A stretch of DNA of 64,000 bases from Skermanella rosea (GTDB lineage: Bacteria; Pseudomonadota; Alphaproteobacteria; Azospirillales; Azospirillaceae): assembly GCF_016806835.2 (NCBI RefSeq), contig NZ_CP086111.1, positions 48,501 through 112,500 of the forward strand, written 5' to 3'. The notes under the pieces were generated by a model. The model worked only from the letters and a program-made list of their open reading frames with translations, searched no databases and had not been told where the DNA came from. Position numbers and translations under genes: made by a program. Of the stretch, positions 18,578-28,326 are shown one piece after another; positions within the stretch are counted from its first letter, which is position 1, and every line of letters starts with the position of its first letter.

Positions 18578-20623
18578 ATGCCAAGCACCAGAATTGCGGG
18601 GCCACGTTGCGCCGCCCTCGTCGGCCCCTATCTCAGCGGCAAGACCACCTTGATGGAAAGCCTGCTGTTCGCGGCGGGCGCCGTCACCCGGAAAGGCACC
18701 GTCAAGGACGGCAACACCGTGGGCGACAGCGCGCCGGAAGCGCGCGCCCGCAAGATGAGCGTCGAGGTCGGGCTGGCCAGCGCCGACTATCTCGGCGAGC
18801 GATGGACGTTCCTCGACTGCCCCGGCTCGGTCGAGCTGTCCGCGGAGGGCCAGGCGGCCCTGATGGTCGCGGACGTCGCGGTCGTCGTGTGCGAGCCGAC
18901 GGCGGACAAGGCGCCGATGCTGGCCCCCCTGTTCAAGTTCCTCGACGACAACGGCATTCCGCACATGCTGTTCGTCAACAAGGTGGATTCCATGGGCACC
19001 CAGGACGTCCGGGTGCGCGACCTGATGCAGGCGCTCCAGGCCGCCTCGGCCCGCCCGCTGGTGCTCCGCCAGGTGCCGATCCGCGAGGGCGACACGGTCA
19101 CCGGCTGCGTCGACCTGGTCAGCGAACGGGCCTACCACTACAACCCCCACGCCCCTTCCAACCTGGTCCAGGTGCCCGACACGGTGCGCGAGCGCGAGCA
19201 GGCGGCCCGGCAGGAACTGCTGGAAGCGCTGGCCGATTTCGACGACAGCCTGCTGGAGCAGCTCCTGGAGGACGTGGCGCCGGACAAGGAGGAGGTTTAT
19301 CGTCAACTCGCCAAGGACCTGGCGTCCGACCTGATCGTCCCGGTCTTCATCGGCTCGGCGGAGAACGACAACGGCGTCCGGCGTCTGCTGAAGGCGCTGC
19401 GCCACGAGACGCCCGAGGCCGCCGCGACGGCGGCCCGGCTGGAGATCCCCCTGTCCGCGGGCGCGGTGGCGCAGGTCTTCAAGACCTACCATGCGCCGCA
19501 TGCCGGCAAGCTCAGCTTCTCCAGGGTCTGGAAGGGCGAGGTCACCGACGGCATGACCCTTGGCGGCGACCGGGTCAGCGGCATCTACCGCATGCACGGG
19601 CACGAGCAGCACAAGCAGCCGGCGGCGGGGACCGGCGAGGTCGTGGCGTTCGGCCGGATGGACCATGTGGCGACCGGCGACGTGCTCGACGACCAGGGCG
19701 GCCGGACCAGGGCGCCGCTGTGGCCGGCACCGCCGTCGCCGGTCTATTCCGCCGCGATCTCGGCCGAGCAGCGCAACGACGAGGTCAAGCTGAGCGCGGC
19801 GCTGGCCAAGCTGACCGAGGAGGACCCGTCCCTGTCGGTCAACCAGAACGCTGATACCGGCGAGATCGTGCTGTGGGGCCAGGGCGACATCCATCTCCAG
19901 CTCGCCATGGACCGCCTGCGCACCAAGTACAACCTGCCGGTCCGCTCGCGGGCGCCCCAGGTGGCCTACCGGGAGACGATCCGCAAGGGAACGGCGCAGC
20001 ACGCCCGCTTCAAGCGTCAGACCGGCGGCCACGGCCAGTTCGCCGACGTGCATGTGGAGGTCAGGCCGCTGCCGCGCGGCGGCGGGTTCGTGTATGACGA
20101 CAAGGTGGTCGGCGGCGTGGTGCCGCGCCAGTTCATACCGGCGGTGGAGGCCGGCGTGAGGGAATACCTGGCGCAGGGGCCGCTGGGCTTCCCGGTGGTC
20201 GATGTCGCGGTGACCCTGACCGGCGGGCAGTTCCACGCCGTGGACAGCAGCGAGCAGGCCTTCAAGACGGTCGGCCGCATGGCCATGGCCGAAGCGATGC
20301 CGAAATGCGATCCCGTGCTGCTGGAACCGATCCTGCAGGTGACCATCGCCGCTCCGACGGAGTTCACGCCCAAGGTGCAGCGGCTGATCACCGGCCGCCG
20401 GGGCCAGATCCTGGGCTTCGATGGGCGCGCCGGCTGGGACGGCTGGGACGAGGTCAAGGCCCTGATGCCGGAGGCGGAACTGCGCGACCTGATCGTCGAG
20501 CTCCGCTCGCTGACCCTGGGGCTGGGCATCTTCACCACCAGCTTCGACCATCTGGCGGAACTGACCGGGCGGCTGGCCGACCGGGCGGTCGAGATGCGCC
20601 AGTCGCTGGTGGCGGCGCAGTGA
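18578..20623 (+). CDS. Elongation factor G-like GTPase paralogue
   Basis: 681 residues with the EF-G domain order. The GTPase domain has G1 GPYLSGKT at 16-23, DCPGS at 80-84 and NKVD at 134-137. Domain II follows, then the domain IV/V region (GGHGQFADVHVEV, later VGRMAMAEAM). It differs from housekeeping EF-G in two ways. The switch I RGITI motif is absent (KMSVEVGLAS instead), and the catalytic histidine of DTPGH is replaced by Ser84. Such EF-G-like paralogues occur widely in alphaproteobacteria and are not known to carry out translocation. The ATG has GGGAG 7 nt upstream. The expected str-operon neighbours (rpsL, rpsG, tufA) are absent. Confidence 0.88.
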   Translation: MPSTRIAGPRCAALVGPYLSGKTTLMESLLFAAGAVTRKGTVKDGNTVGDSAPEARARKMSVEVGLASADYLGERWTFLDCPGSVELSAEGQAALMVADVAVVVCEPTADKAPMLAPLFKFLDDNGIPHMLFVNKVDSMGTQDVRVRDLMQALQAASARPLVLRQVPIREGDTVTGCVDLVSERAYHYNPHAPSNLVQVPDTVREREQAARQELLEALADFDDSLLEQLLEDVAPDKEEVYRQLAKDLASDLIVPVFIGSAENDNGVRRLLKALRHETPEAAATAARLEIPLSAGAVAQVFKTYHAPHAGKLSFSRVWKGEVTDGMTLGGDRVSGIYRMHGHEQHKQPAAGTGEVVAFGRMDHVATGDVLDDQGGRTRAPLWPAPPSPVYSAAISAEQRNDEVKLSAALAKLTEEDPSLSVNQNADTGEIVLWGQGDIHLQLAMDRLRTKYNLPVRSRAPQVAYRETIRKGTAQHARFKRQTGGHGQFADVHVEVRPLPRGGGFVYDDKVVGGVVPRQFIPAVEAGVREYLAQGPLGFPVVDVAVTLTGGQFHAVDSSEQAFKTVGRMAMAEAMPKCDPVLLEPILQVTIAAPTEFTPKVQRLITGRRGQILGFDGRAGWDGWDEVKALMPEAELRDLIVELRSLTLGLGIFTTSFDHLAELTGRLADRAVEMRQSLVAAQ

Positions 20624-20759
20624 CTCGGACCGGAATCCATACCCGATAGGGCGGGGAGAAGGCCCCCGCTCTTTCCGCTTGTATACAACGTTTGCCTTGC
20701 CACACTCTCCGCCCCGGCCGGCCATGTCCCGGACCGGCCTCATCGACGGAGAATTTCCC

Positions 20760-20966
20760 ATGAACCTGAGCGCACGCAATCAACTGAAGGGTACCATCGT
20801 CGGCATCGACAAGGGGCCGGTCTCGGCCAAGGTCAAGATCGACATCGGCGGCGGCGTCACCGTCACATCGAGCATCACCACCGAGTCCGTCGATGAACTG
20901 GGCCTCGCGGCGGGTGACAGCGTCGTGGCGATCATCAAGTCCTCGGACGTCATGATCGGCAAGTGA
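20760..20966 (+). CDS. Molybdate-binding TOBE (Mop/molbindin) protein
   Basis: A 68-residue single Mop domain: SARNQLKGTIVGIDKGPVSA, then VKIDIGGGVTVTSSIT and a final SDVMIG. Molbindins bind molybdate or tungstate in multimers and buffer the ion in the cytoplasm. The ATG at 20760 is preceded by GACGGAGAA at good spacing. No mod transport genes are near; the molybdoenzyme MsrP is encoded 2 kb downstream. Confidence 0.93.
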   Translation: MNLSARNQLKGTIVGIDKGPVSAKVKIDIGGGVTVTSSITTESVDELGLAAGDSVVAIIKSSDVMIGK

Positions 20967-21219
20967 CCGGGACGGCGGGTCTGGCCCCTCCACGGGGGAG
21001 CGGGACCCGCCACGGTTCCGGAGCGCGGTTTCCGCGCCTGCGTCAAATATGCCGGGCCACGGCACTTTTTCCCCGATTTCTCGTTGAAGCAGGGAATTCC
21101 GCCCACCCACGGGCCCGCCGCGGCGAATGTGCCGCGACAGGGTTGACTTGGCCGAGGAGCGGTCAAGTTTGGATTGTCAGGGTGGATAAGCGAATCCACG
21201 ATGTTTCAAGGAGAAGACC

Positions 21220-21726
21220 ATGGCGTTCGAAAGTACGACCGCGCAGTCCCATGAGCCGATGGCCGTCCATACCGGCATTCCCGAAGACAAGCGGAAAGCA
21301 CTGTCCGACGGCCTGGCGAAAGTATTGGCCGATACCTATACGCTTCTGGGCAAGACCCATGGCTTTCATTGGAACGTCACCGGCGCACAGTTCCATAGCC
21401 TCCACGAGATGTTCGAGGAGCAGTATACGGACCTGACCACCGCGGTCGACGAGATCGCCGAGCGCATCCGCGCCCTGGGCTATTTCGCGCCGGGCAGCCT
21501 CAGCCAGTTCCTGAAGCTGAGCACGATCGAGGACGAGCACGGCGTGCCGGACTCGCGCGGCATGCTGGAGCAGCTGGTGCGCGACAACGAGACCGTCACC
21601 CAGGCCTGCCGCGCCGTCGTCCAGATCTGCGACGAGGCCAACGACACCGTCACCGAGGACCTGATGAACCATCGCATGGACGCCCATGAAAAGGCGGCCT
21701 GGATGCTCCGCTCGTCCATGAGCTGA
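21220..21726 (+). CDS. dps: Dps-family DNA-protecting ferritin-like protein (copy 1)
   Basis: 168 residues. Dps dodecamers oxidise and store iron with peroxide and may coat DNA. The di-iron ligands appear in TYTLLGKTHGFHWNVTG (His) and HEMFEEQYTDLTTAVDEIAE (Asp/Glu), and HEKAAWMLRS closes the four-helix bundle. A 15-residue polar N-terminal extension precedes the fold. The ATG is preceded by AAGGAGA. A TTGACT element (21143-21148) and GTCAAG farther down (21162-21167) may be promoter parts. A second Dps gene follows within 560 bp. Confidence 0.95.
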   Translation: MAFESTTAQSHEPMAVHTGIPEDKRKALSDGLAKVLADTYTLLGKTHGFHWNVTGAQFHSLHEMFEEQYTDLTTAVDEIAERIRALGYFAPGSLSQFLKLSTIEDEHGVPDSRGMLEQLVRDNETVTQACRAVVQICDEANDTVTEDLMNHRMDAHEKAAWMLRSSMS

Positions 21727-21808
21727 TCGGGCGAGCCGTTCCGGCGGCCCGACCCCCCTGCCGCCGGCGGCATCCGACCGCCGGCGGCCGAAGGAACAGA
21801 CGATTCCG

Positions 21809-22090
21809 ATGCCGTTCTTCGTTCTGGAACCCGTGCTCCCCCTGGCCCGCAAATGGGAGCATTACCGCAAGACCCGCCGGCTGATCGTCCGCGCGCCGGA
21901 CGAGGCGGGTGCGCGCAAGATCGCCGCCGACCAGGCCGAACTGGCGGGGCGCGAAGGAATGCACCTTCTGCTGCCCGAAGCCGACGAGGGCGAGACGCTG
22001 GCGAACCCCTGGCTCGACCCCGAGACGGCGGCCTGTGCGGCGCTCGACCCGGACGGCCCGCCCGAGGTGCTGAGCACCCAGGCCGACTGA
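21809..22090 (+). CDS. Small hypothetical protein between two dps genes
   Basis: 93 residues without membrane segments or signal. It begins [20 protein letters not shown] and continues with an acidic, alanine-rich half ([20 protein letters not shown]). It looks like a short soluble alpha/beta domain, and I recognise no family. It lies 82 bp after the first dps and in the same direction, so it may be co-transcribed with it, while the second dps has its own Irr-like site. Confidence 0.6.
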   Translation: MPFFVLEPVLPLARKWEHYRKTRRLIVRAPDEAGARKIAADQAELAGREGMHLLLPEADEGETLANPWLDPETAACAALDPDGPPEVLSTQAD

Positions 22091-22179
22091 GGATCCTGCG
22101 CCCTGCCGCAGCGCCGCGGTTCGGGTCGGACGGCACCGGCCCGGATCGTTCCGCCTTGCGTTCAGCGCATGCCACAAAG

Positions 22180-22196
22180 TTTGGAACGATTCTAAA
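22180..22196. promoter_or_regulatory. Irr-type iron control element before the second dps
   Basis: TTTGGAACGATTCTAAA is an interrupted palindrome (TTTGGAA-N3-TTCTAAA, one mismatch between arms). It resembles the iron control element bound by Irr in alphaproteobacteria, roughly TTTAGAA-N3-TTCTAAA. It is centred 91 bp before the start of the second dps. Iron-storage genes are classic Irr targets, so repression under iron limitation is the expected effect. Confidence 0.65.
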
Positions 22197-22278
22197 AGAC
22201 TGTTTGCCGGCTCGTGCCCGGACCCCCACATCTGTGATACGGATCAGGTTCCGATCCGGTTTTCCAGGGGGACGAATA

Positions 22279-22749
22279 ATGCAGATCGATATTGGCATCG
22301 CCGAGAACGACCGTCGCGAGATCGCCGAAGGCTTGTCCCGGCTGCTGGCCGACACCTACACGCTCTATCTGAAGACCCACAGCTTCCACTGGAACGTGAC
22401 CGGGCCTATGTTCAACACGCTGCATCTCATGTTCGAGACGCAGTACAACGAGCTGGCGCTGGCCGTGGACCTGATCGCCGAGCGCATCCGCGCCCTGGGC
22501 TTCCCGGCTCCCGGCAGCTACGCCCAGTACTCGGCCCTGACCTCGATCCAGGAAGCGACCGACGTGCCCAAGGCGGAGGAGATGATCCGCCAGCTGGTCG
22601 CCGGCCAGGAAGCGGTGGTGCGCACCGCGCGGTCGGTCTTCCCGGCCGCCGAGAAGGTCGGCGACGAGCCGACGGCCGACCTGCTGACCCAGCGCATGCA
22701 GCTCCACGAAAAGACCGCCTGGATGCTGCGCAGCATGCTGGAAGGCTGA
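22279..22749 (+). CDS. dps: Dps-family ferritin-like protein (copy 2)
   Basis: 156 residues. It shares the [18 protein letters not shown] and [12 protein letters not shown] segments with the first copy, and all ferroxidase-site residues are present. It lacks the polar N-terminal extension of copy 1, which in other Dps proteins affects DNA binding. The ATG at 22279 follows AGGGGGACGAATA. The Irr-like site upstream suggests iron control, and a hairpin terminator follows 16 bp after the stop. Confidence 0.95.
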   Translation: MQIDIGIAENDRREIAEGLSRLLADTYTLYLKTHSFHWNVTGPMFNTLHLMFETQYNELALAVDLIAERIRALGFPAPGSYAQYSALTSIQEATDVPKAEEMIRQLVAGQEAVVRTARSVFPAAEKVGDEPTADLLTQRMQLHEKTAWMLRSMLEG

Positions 22750-22765
22750 AGCCCGCCGGGGTCCC

Positions 22766-22793
22766 GGTGATCGCGCGTCACGGCGCGATCACC
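22766..22793 (+). terminator. Hairpin after the second dps
   Basis: Perfect 11-bp stem GGTGATCGCGC / GCGCGATCACC with a GTCACG loop. The downstream T-tract is weak (CTTGATTTG). Confidence 0.7.
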
Positions 22794-22884
22794 CGAACTT
22801 GATTTGCAAGCGCACCGCTCCAAGGTCAAATCTGCACGCGACGGGTCCGCGGACCCGAACGGAGATTGCCGAGGAAGGAATGCC

Positions 22885-23865
22885 ATGCTGATCCGATCCA
22901 GACGGGGGTGGGAGCTGCCGGACTCGGCGGCGACGCCCGAAGACGTCTTCCTCAGCCGGCGCAGCCTGCTGAAGGCCGCCGTGGCCGCCCCGGCCATCGC
23001 GGCGGCCGGTTCGATGCTGGGCGGTCCCGCGTTCGCGCAGACGGAGGTCGCGGCGGACGACCCTACCGCGGGTCTTTACCCGGTTCCGCGCAACGAACGC
23101 TTCACTCTGGACCGCGCGGTCACCGACCCGGCGGAATCCACCACCTACACCAATTTCTACGAGTTCGGCTCCCAGAAGAACATCTGGCGGGCGGCGCAGA
23201 AGCTGAAGCTGCGGCCCTGGACCGTGACGTTCGACGGCATGGTCGAGCAGGAGCAGACCGTCGATATCGACGCCCTGCTGAAGCGGATGCCGCTGGAGGA
23301 ACGCCTCTACCGCCACCGCTGCGTCGAGGCCTGGTCGATGGCGGTGCCCTGGAGCGGCTTCCCCATGAAGGCCCTGGTCGATTTCGCCCGGCCGCTCGGC
23401 TCGGCGAAATACGTGGTGATGCGGACCTTCCAGGATCCCGGCATGGCGAGCGGGCAGCGCCAGTTCTGGTATCCCTGGCCCTATGTCGAGGGCCTGACCC
23501 TGGCCGAGGCGACCAACGAGCTGGCTTTCATGGTGACCGGCATGTACGGCAAGCCGGTGCCCAAGCAGAACGGCGCGCCGCTGCGGCTCGCGGTGCCGTG
23601 GAAATACGGGTTCAAGTCGATCAAGTCGATCGTCAGCTTCACCTTCACCGACCAGCGCCCGGTCAGCTTCTGGGAGCAGATCCAGGCCGCCGAGTACGGC
23701 TTCTGGGCCAACGTCAACCCCGAGGTGCCCCATCCCCGCTGGAGCCAGGCCAGGGAGCGGGTGCTGGGCACGGGCGAGATGGTGCCGACCCAGCTCTACA
23801 ACGGGTACGGCGAGTACGTCGCGGATCTCTACAAGGACCTGGAGGGCGAGCGGCTGTACGTCTGA
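22885..23865 (+). CDS. msrP: Periplasmic methionine-sulfoxide reductase catalytic subunit MsrP
   Basis: 326 residues from the ATG at 22885. A Tat signal is present (SRRSLLK at 24-30, cleavage near AFA-Q at 50), as expected for a protein exported with its molybdopterin cofactor. The Mo-coordinating cysteine is Cys146 in RHRCVEAWSMAVPWSG. The C-terminal part NPEVPHPRWSQA is typical of MsrP (YedY). The enzyme repairs oxidised methionines in envelope proteins. Its heme-membrane partner MsrQ is normally encoded next to it but is not found here; the next gene is on the other strand. Confidence 0.95.
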   Translation: MLIRSRRGWELPDSAATPEDVFLSRRSLLKAAVAAPAIAAAGSMLGGPAFAQTEVAADDPTAGLYPVPRNERFTLDRAVTDPAESTTYTNFYEFGSQKNIWRAAQKLKLRPWTVTFDGMVEQEQTVDIDALLKRMPLEERLYRHRCVEAWSMAVPWSGFPMKALVDFARPLGSAKYVVMRTFQDPGMASGQRQFWYPWPYVEGLTLAEATNELAFMVTGMYGKPVPKQNGAPLRLAVPWKYGFKSIKSIVSFTFTDQRPVSFWEQIQAAEYGFWANVNPEVPHPRWSQARERVLGTGEMVPTQLYNGYGEYVADLYKDLEGERLYV

Positions 23866-23878
23866 GCAGGGGGCGCCG

Positions 23879-24280
23879 TCACTCGGACCCGGATTCGACG
23901 CGGACCGCATCCAGGCAGGCCAGGATGGCGTCGCTGTCCTCGGCCATCGCCTCGGCGGCGCGGGCGGCCGGCCCGTCCGGCTCCAGCCCGTTGTCGGGAG
24001 CGCCCTCGACCAGCAGCTGGGCGCCGCCCTTGATCGCGTTCAGGCAATTGCGGATGGCGTGCCGGTGCGGCCGGCTCAGCAGGTCGGCCGGGGTGCCGGT
24101 GCCGGTCAACTCCTGGAGAGACTCGATCGAGACCGTGATGTAGCCCAGCATCTTGACGTCGTCCTCGTCGGTGATCGACGGTCCGGCCTCCGACACCCGG
24201 GCGCCGTGGGCGGCGATGCTCCCGGTCAGCCGCCGCAGTTCGCCGTGGGCCGCCTCGACGGTGAGCGGAACGCCGCTCAT
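23879..24280 (-). CDS. Stand-alone DHp-like phosphotransfer protein (putative)
   Basis: 133 residues, soluble and helical. The segment HRHAIRNCLNAIKGGAQLL (72-90) resembles the phosphorylated helix of a histidine-kinase DHp domain (H-E-L-R-N-P-L-N), with His74 at the phospho-accepting position. No ATPase domain follows. It could therefore be a DHp-type phosphotransferase (compare ChpT) taking phosphate from the response regulator encoded just upstream, with which it overlaps by 4 bp (ATGA). The family is not recognised and the role is inferred from motif and operon. Confidence 0.6.
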   Translation of the reverse strand: MSGVPLTVEAAHGELRRLTGSIAAHGARVSEAGPSITDEDDVKMLGYITVSIESLQELTGTGTPADLLSRPHRHAIRNCLNAIKGGAQLLVEGAPDNGLEPDGPAARAAEAMAEDSDAILACLDAVRVESGSE

Positions 24281-24663
24281 GACCCGTTCACCGCGGGAAA
24301 GCGGGCCAGCAGCGACTCGATCTTCGCCAGCAGGCGGTCGATGTCGACCGGCTTGGTCTCGAACTCGTCGCAGCCGGCCGCCATGGCGCGCTCCCGGTCC
24401 TCCGTCATGGCGTGCGCGGTCAGGGCCATCACCGGGATCGCGGAGGTCGCCGGGTCCGCCTTGATGGTCCGGGTCGCCTGCCAGCCGTCCATCACCGGCA
24501 GGCTCATGTCCATCAGGACGAGGTCGGGATGCTCGCGGATCGTCGTCTCCACTCCGGCGGCGCCGTCCACCGCCACGATCACCCGGAACCCGCGCCTTGC
24601 CAGGCGTCGCGACAGCATGTCGCGGTTCAGGTCATTGTCCTCGACGATCAGGATACAAGTCAA
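24277..24663 (-). CDS. Single-domain response regulator (CheY-like)
   Basis: 128 residues, one receiver domain. The acidic pocket is EDN at residues 8-10, phospho-acceptor Asp52 lies in VLMDMSLPVMDG, Thr in VMALTAHAM, and Lys in FETKPVD. The start is a TTG at 24663 with a strong GGGAGG 7 nt upstream; earlier in-frame codons would overlap the kinase stop. It sits 13 bp after the hybrid kinase gene and overlaps the phosphotransfer-like gene by 4 bp. The receiver sequence is of the hybrid-kinase or DivK-like type. Confidence 0.9.
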   Translation of the reverse strand: MTCILIVEDNDLNRDMLSRRLARRGFRVIVAVDGAAGVETTIREHPDLVLMDMSLPVMDGWQATRTIKADPATSAIPVMALTAHAMTEDRERAMAAGCDEFETKPVDIDRLLAKIESLLARFPAVNGS

Positions 24664-24676
24664 TCGACGCCTCCCG

Positions 24677-27600
24677 TCACGGTCCCGCAAGATCGGCAAG
24701 TTCGCGGTCGGCCTGCTCCCCGACGATCAGCCGGCGGACCGTCCTGACCAGATCGTCCCGTTCATATGCACCTTTACGTAACACACGATCAACCTGCCCG
24801 TCCATTCGGACGGCCTGCTCCTCGTCCAGGTCCAGGGCGGTCACGACGACGATCGGGATGCCGTTCAGCCGGCCGTCGCCGCGCATCACCTCCAGCACCT
24901 GGAAGCCGTCCGGGGCCGGCATCCCGAGGTCCAGGACCACGACCAGCGGCCGGCCGGTCTGCATCCGGTCGAGCGCCGCCAGCCCGTCCTCGGCCTCGGC
25001 GACGGTGAAGCCGGCGCGCTCCAGGGTCCGGCGCAGAACGTCGCGGGCGGCGGCATCGTCGTCGACCACCAGCACGTCGCAGGCGTCGGAGCCGGCGACC
25101 TCCGCCGCGGGCATCGGGGTGCCGGTGAAGGCGACGCGGCGGATCGCCTCGGCGACGGCGTCGGCGGAAGCGGGTTTGGCCAGGCACTCGGCGGCGTCGG
25201 CCAGCAGGTTGAACGGGATCGGTTCCGAGCCCGACGGAACCAGCAGGATCTGCGGCGGACAGGCCATGCCGAATTCCCCGAGCAGGTTTTCCGGCAGCGA
25301 CCGGCCGTCGCGGCAGCGCAGCTCCGCGTCCAGGACCAGGATGTCCGGCCGCAAGGCGCGGGCCATCCGCAGCCCCTCGGTCCCGCCGAAAGCGTGGAGC
25401 ACCATCAGCGCGCCGGCCGAGGGATCGGCGGTCCGCAGGCGTTCCACCGCGCCGTCCACCCCGTCGTGCAGGGCGGGGTCGTCGCCGATCATCAGCACGC
25501 GGATGGACCGGCCGGGTGCCGCCGGGGCCGGTTCCGCGAGGGCGGCATCCGGCCGGGGCTCCTCGGCCGCCGGTGCCGGCGCGAGGGTTTCCGCCGGCAG
25601 GGTGATGGTGAAGGTGCTGCCCTTGCCCGGCTCGCTCGACACGTTGATCCGGGCGCCCAGCATGTCGGCGAAATGCCGGCTGATCGCCAGCCCCAGCCCG
25701 GTCCCGCCGTAGCGCCGCGTGGTCGAGGCGTCGGCCTGGGTGAAGCGGCGGAACAGCCGGCTGAGCTGCTCCGGCGTCATGCCGATGCCGGTGTCGCTCA
25801 CCGTGAACTCCACGGCGGGGGCCGGCGTGCGGATAATGCGGGCCGCGACGCGGATGACCCCGCCGGAGGTGAACTTGCAGGCGTTGCCCACCAGGTTCAG
25901 CAGCATCTGCCGAAGCTTGGTCTGGTCGGACAGGATGATTCCCAGGAGGGGGCCGTCATCCACCTCGATCCGGTTGCCGTTGGCGTCCGCCAGGGGAGTC
26001 GAGATCGCCCGCACTTCCTCGACAAGCCGGTCGGCGTCGAACGGGGCGATGTCGACCGACATGCGGCCGGCCTCGATCTTGGACAGGTCGAGGATGTCGT
26101 TGATCAGGGACAGCAGGTGCTTGCCGCTGGAGCGGATCTTCTCGAGGTCGGGAACGTAGGCCTCGTCGCCCCGGTCCCCGGCGTCCTCGGCCAGCATCTC
26201 GGCATAGCCGATGATCGCGTTCAGCGGGGTGCGCAGCTCGTGGCTCATGTTGGCCAGGAATTCCGACTTGCTGCGGTCGGCCGCCTCGGCCTGCTCCTTG
26301 GCGCGGCGCAGGGTGTCGGCGGCGCGCTGGGCCTCGGTCACGTCGAAGAAGGTGCCGACCATGCCGGCCTCCGAGCCGTCCGCCCCGCGGAAGGCGGCCT
26401 CGCCGACCATCACCGTGCGTTCCTCGCCCTCCGCCGCATCGTGAAGGACCGCCTCGTACTGGCGGATCCGGCCGCCGTCCGGGTCCTCCTCCGGTCCGCC
26501 GCCCCGGCCGGCGGCCCAGGCGTCGCGGGCGAACTGCACCGCCGCCTCCCCGAACAGGTCGGCCGGGGTCCGTCCCGCCACCCGGTCGCGCGGCACCCCG
26601 GCGAACGCGGCGAAATGGCCGTTGCAACCGATATAGCGGCCGGACGGGTCGAGCATGAACAGGGGCACCGGCACGGTATCGAGCATGGTCGCCAGCAGGC
26701 GGTTGCGCGCCTCCAGCGTGCCGGTGGTCGCGGCGATGGCCCGCCGGTGGTCGGCCAGCCGGTGCCCCATCGCGACGATGCGGTCGACGGTCCGCTCCAG
26801 CTCCAGGATGCCGGAGCGGGGCGCCTGCTCCAGGTCCTGGCCGGCGCCGATCCGATCGGTGATCGCGTCGACTTCGGCCAGCGGGCGGGAGATCGCCCGG
26901 CTCATGCCCTGGGCGCGCCGGTACAGCATGGCGAAGAAGCCGGCATAGAACAGGGTCACCGCCGCGATCAGCATCAGGCCGATGCGGTCGAACCGGTCCT
27001 TCAGCGCCGTCGCGTCGGCGAAGATGCTGCTCTCCGGCGCCAGCACCAGCAGCCTCCAGCCGGTCTCGCCGATGGTCGCCCAGGAAGCCAGGCGCGAACC
27101 GCCGCCGTCCCCGCCCAGGGCGAGGGTGCCGGCCCCGGAGCCCGAGGCTCCGACCAGGGCCGCGAGCGGGGCCAGGTCGGGCCGCCGGAAGATGTTGAAG
27201 TCGTCCGGCTTGAAGGTGTCGGCCATGATGGCCTTGTCGTAGTGGTGCTCGGTCAGTTCGGTCAGCCCGAAATCGCGCTCGGCGGCGGGCGGCACGGCCA
27301 GGAGCACCCCGTCGCGGTTGAGCAGGACCGCGTAGCCGTCCCAGGGCAGCTGCAGCCCGGCGATCCGTTCGACGAACCGGCCCACAGTGACGTCCACGCC
27401 GACCACGCCTTCCAGCACGCCGTCCGCATAGGCCGGCGCTATGGCCGACGCCATCCAGCCGCTGCCCGCCGGATCGACATAGACATCCGTCCAGACCGTC
27501 CGGCGGTCCGGATTATGGGCGGCATCCGCCTCGTAGTAGAAGTTGAAGGACGGAATGTCCATCAGCTCGGCATACTGGCCGGACACGTCGAAATACGGGT

Positions 27601-28165
27601 AGATCCGGTTGAGGCTGTCCCGGGTGTTGAGATAGGCCTGGGCGATCAGCGGATTGGTCTGCTGCAGGTTCTTCAGGAACGGGTCGAGCTGCGACAGCCG
27701 GAGCGCCTTCGCCCGCTCCGCCTCGCCTACCGGCACGATGCCGCTGTAGAAGGCCGCACCCTGGCCGATGTCGCGCGTGGTGTACCAGGAGCCCTGCGGC
27801 CCGTAGGCGTAGCGCTCGACCTCCTCGGGCGGCGCCTGCCAGGGCGTGCGGTAGGCCAGCTCCGCCTGACGCGCGAGCAGGGAGGTCGCGGAGCTGATCC
27901 CGGCCAGGGTCGCGTTCAGCGTCTCCGCCTCCTGCCGGGCGGTGCGGGTCAGCTGGTCGCGGGCGACGGCGCGCATCGCCTCCAGGTTCTCGTCCCGGAT
28001 CAGGGCGTTGGAGAACAGGTAGATCCCGATCAGCGCCAGCTCGACGAACAGCAGCGGTATCAGCGCGGTGCGCAGGTAGGAGCGCCAGATCCAGCCCAGC
28101 AGCGACTGCGGTGCGGCTTTCGCCTCCCCGGGGGAGGGCGCCGGGGTCCGGCTGGCATGGGGCAT
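24677..28165 (-). CDS. Hybrid sensor histidine kinase: dCache, PAS, HisKA, HATPase, two receivers
   Basis: 1162 residues. A helix at 33-55, a large periplasmic double-Cache domain to about 390, a second helix (395-415) and a HAMP-like linker lead to a PAS domain (about 490-610). The HisKA H-box is at [11 protein letters not shown] (His642). The ATPase domain has N (LVGNACKF), G1 (DTGIGM), F (RFTQ) and G2 (GTGLGLA) boxes. Two receiver domains follow: a divergent one (about 910-1020, [11 protein letters not shown]) and a canonical one (about 1045-1150, [13 protein letters not shown]). A free receiver and a putative phosphotransfer protein follow in the same operon, giving a possible multistep phosphorelay. 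The ligand is unknown. Confidence 0.93.
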   Translation of the reverse strand: MPHASRTPAPSPGEAKAAPQSLLGWIWRSYLRTALIPLLFVELALIGIYLFSNALIRDENLEAMRAVARDQLTRTARQEAETLNATLAGISSATSLLARQAELAYRTPWQAPPEEVERYAYGPQGSWYTTRDIGQGAAFYSGIVPVGEAERAKALRLSQLDPFLKNLQQTNPLIAQAYLNTRDSLNRIYPYFDVSGQYAELMDIPSFNFYYEADAAHNPDRRTVWTDVYVDPAGSGWMASAIAPAYADGVLEGVVGVDVTVGRFVERIAGLQLPWDGYAVLLNRDGVLLAVPPAAERDFGLTELTEHHYDKAIMADTFKPDDFNIFRRPDLAPLAALVGASGSGAGTLALGGDGGGSRLASWATIGETGWRLLVLAPESSIFADATALKDRFDRIGLMLIAAVTLFYAGFFAMLYRRAQGMSRAISRPLAEVDAITDRIGAGQDLEQAPRSGILELERTVDRIVAMGHRLADHRRAIAATTGTLEARNRLLATMLDTVPVPLFMLDPSGRYIGCNGHFAAFAGVPRDRVAGRTPADLFGEAAVQFARDAWAAGRGGGPEEDPDGGRIRQYEAVLHDAAEGEERTVMVGEAAFRGADGSEAGMVGTFFDVTEAQRAADTLRRAKEQAEAADRSKSEFLANMSHELRTPLNAIIGYAEMLAEDAGDRGDEAYVPDLEKIRSSGKHLLSLINDILDLSKIEAGRMSVDIAPFDADRLVEEVRAISTPLADANGNRIEVDDGPLLGIILSDQTKLRQMLLNLVGNACKFTSGGVIRVAARIIRTPAPAVEFTVSDTGIGMTPEQLSRLFRRFTQADASTTRRYGGTGLGLAISRHFADMLGARINVSSEPGKGSTFTITLPAETLAPAPAAEEPRPDAALAEPAPAAPGRSIRVLMIGDDPALHDGVDGAVERLRTADPSAGALMVLHAFGGTEGLRMARALRPDILVLDAELRCRDGRSLPENLLGEFGMACPPQILLVPSGSEPIPFNLLADAAECLAKPASADAVAEAIRRVAFTGTPMPAAEVAGSDACDVLVVDDDAAARDVLRRTLERAGFTVAEAEDGLAALDRMQTGRPLVVVLDLGMPAPDGFQVLEVMRGDGRLNGIPIVVVTALDLDEEQAVRMDGQVDRVLRKGAYERDDLVRTVRRLIVGEQADRELADLAGP

Positions 28166-28326
28166 GTCGGTGATCCTGACCGCGGAACGCGACTGAAAAG
28201 GCTAACACGAAAGATCCGGAGCGCCAATTTCACCAAATTGCCGGGACTTCGCAAGGCGTGATTGATAGACAGCGTAGCAAGGGCACGCGAACCGGCCCCC
28301 GGGGCCGGCAGAAAAGAGGAAACGTG

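Noticed and set aside
25394..28261. 955-codon plus-strand frame opposite the hybrid kinase
   Set aside because: Antisense shadow; the kinase has all catalytic boxes in the other strand.
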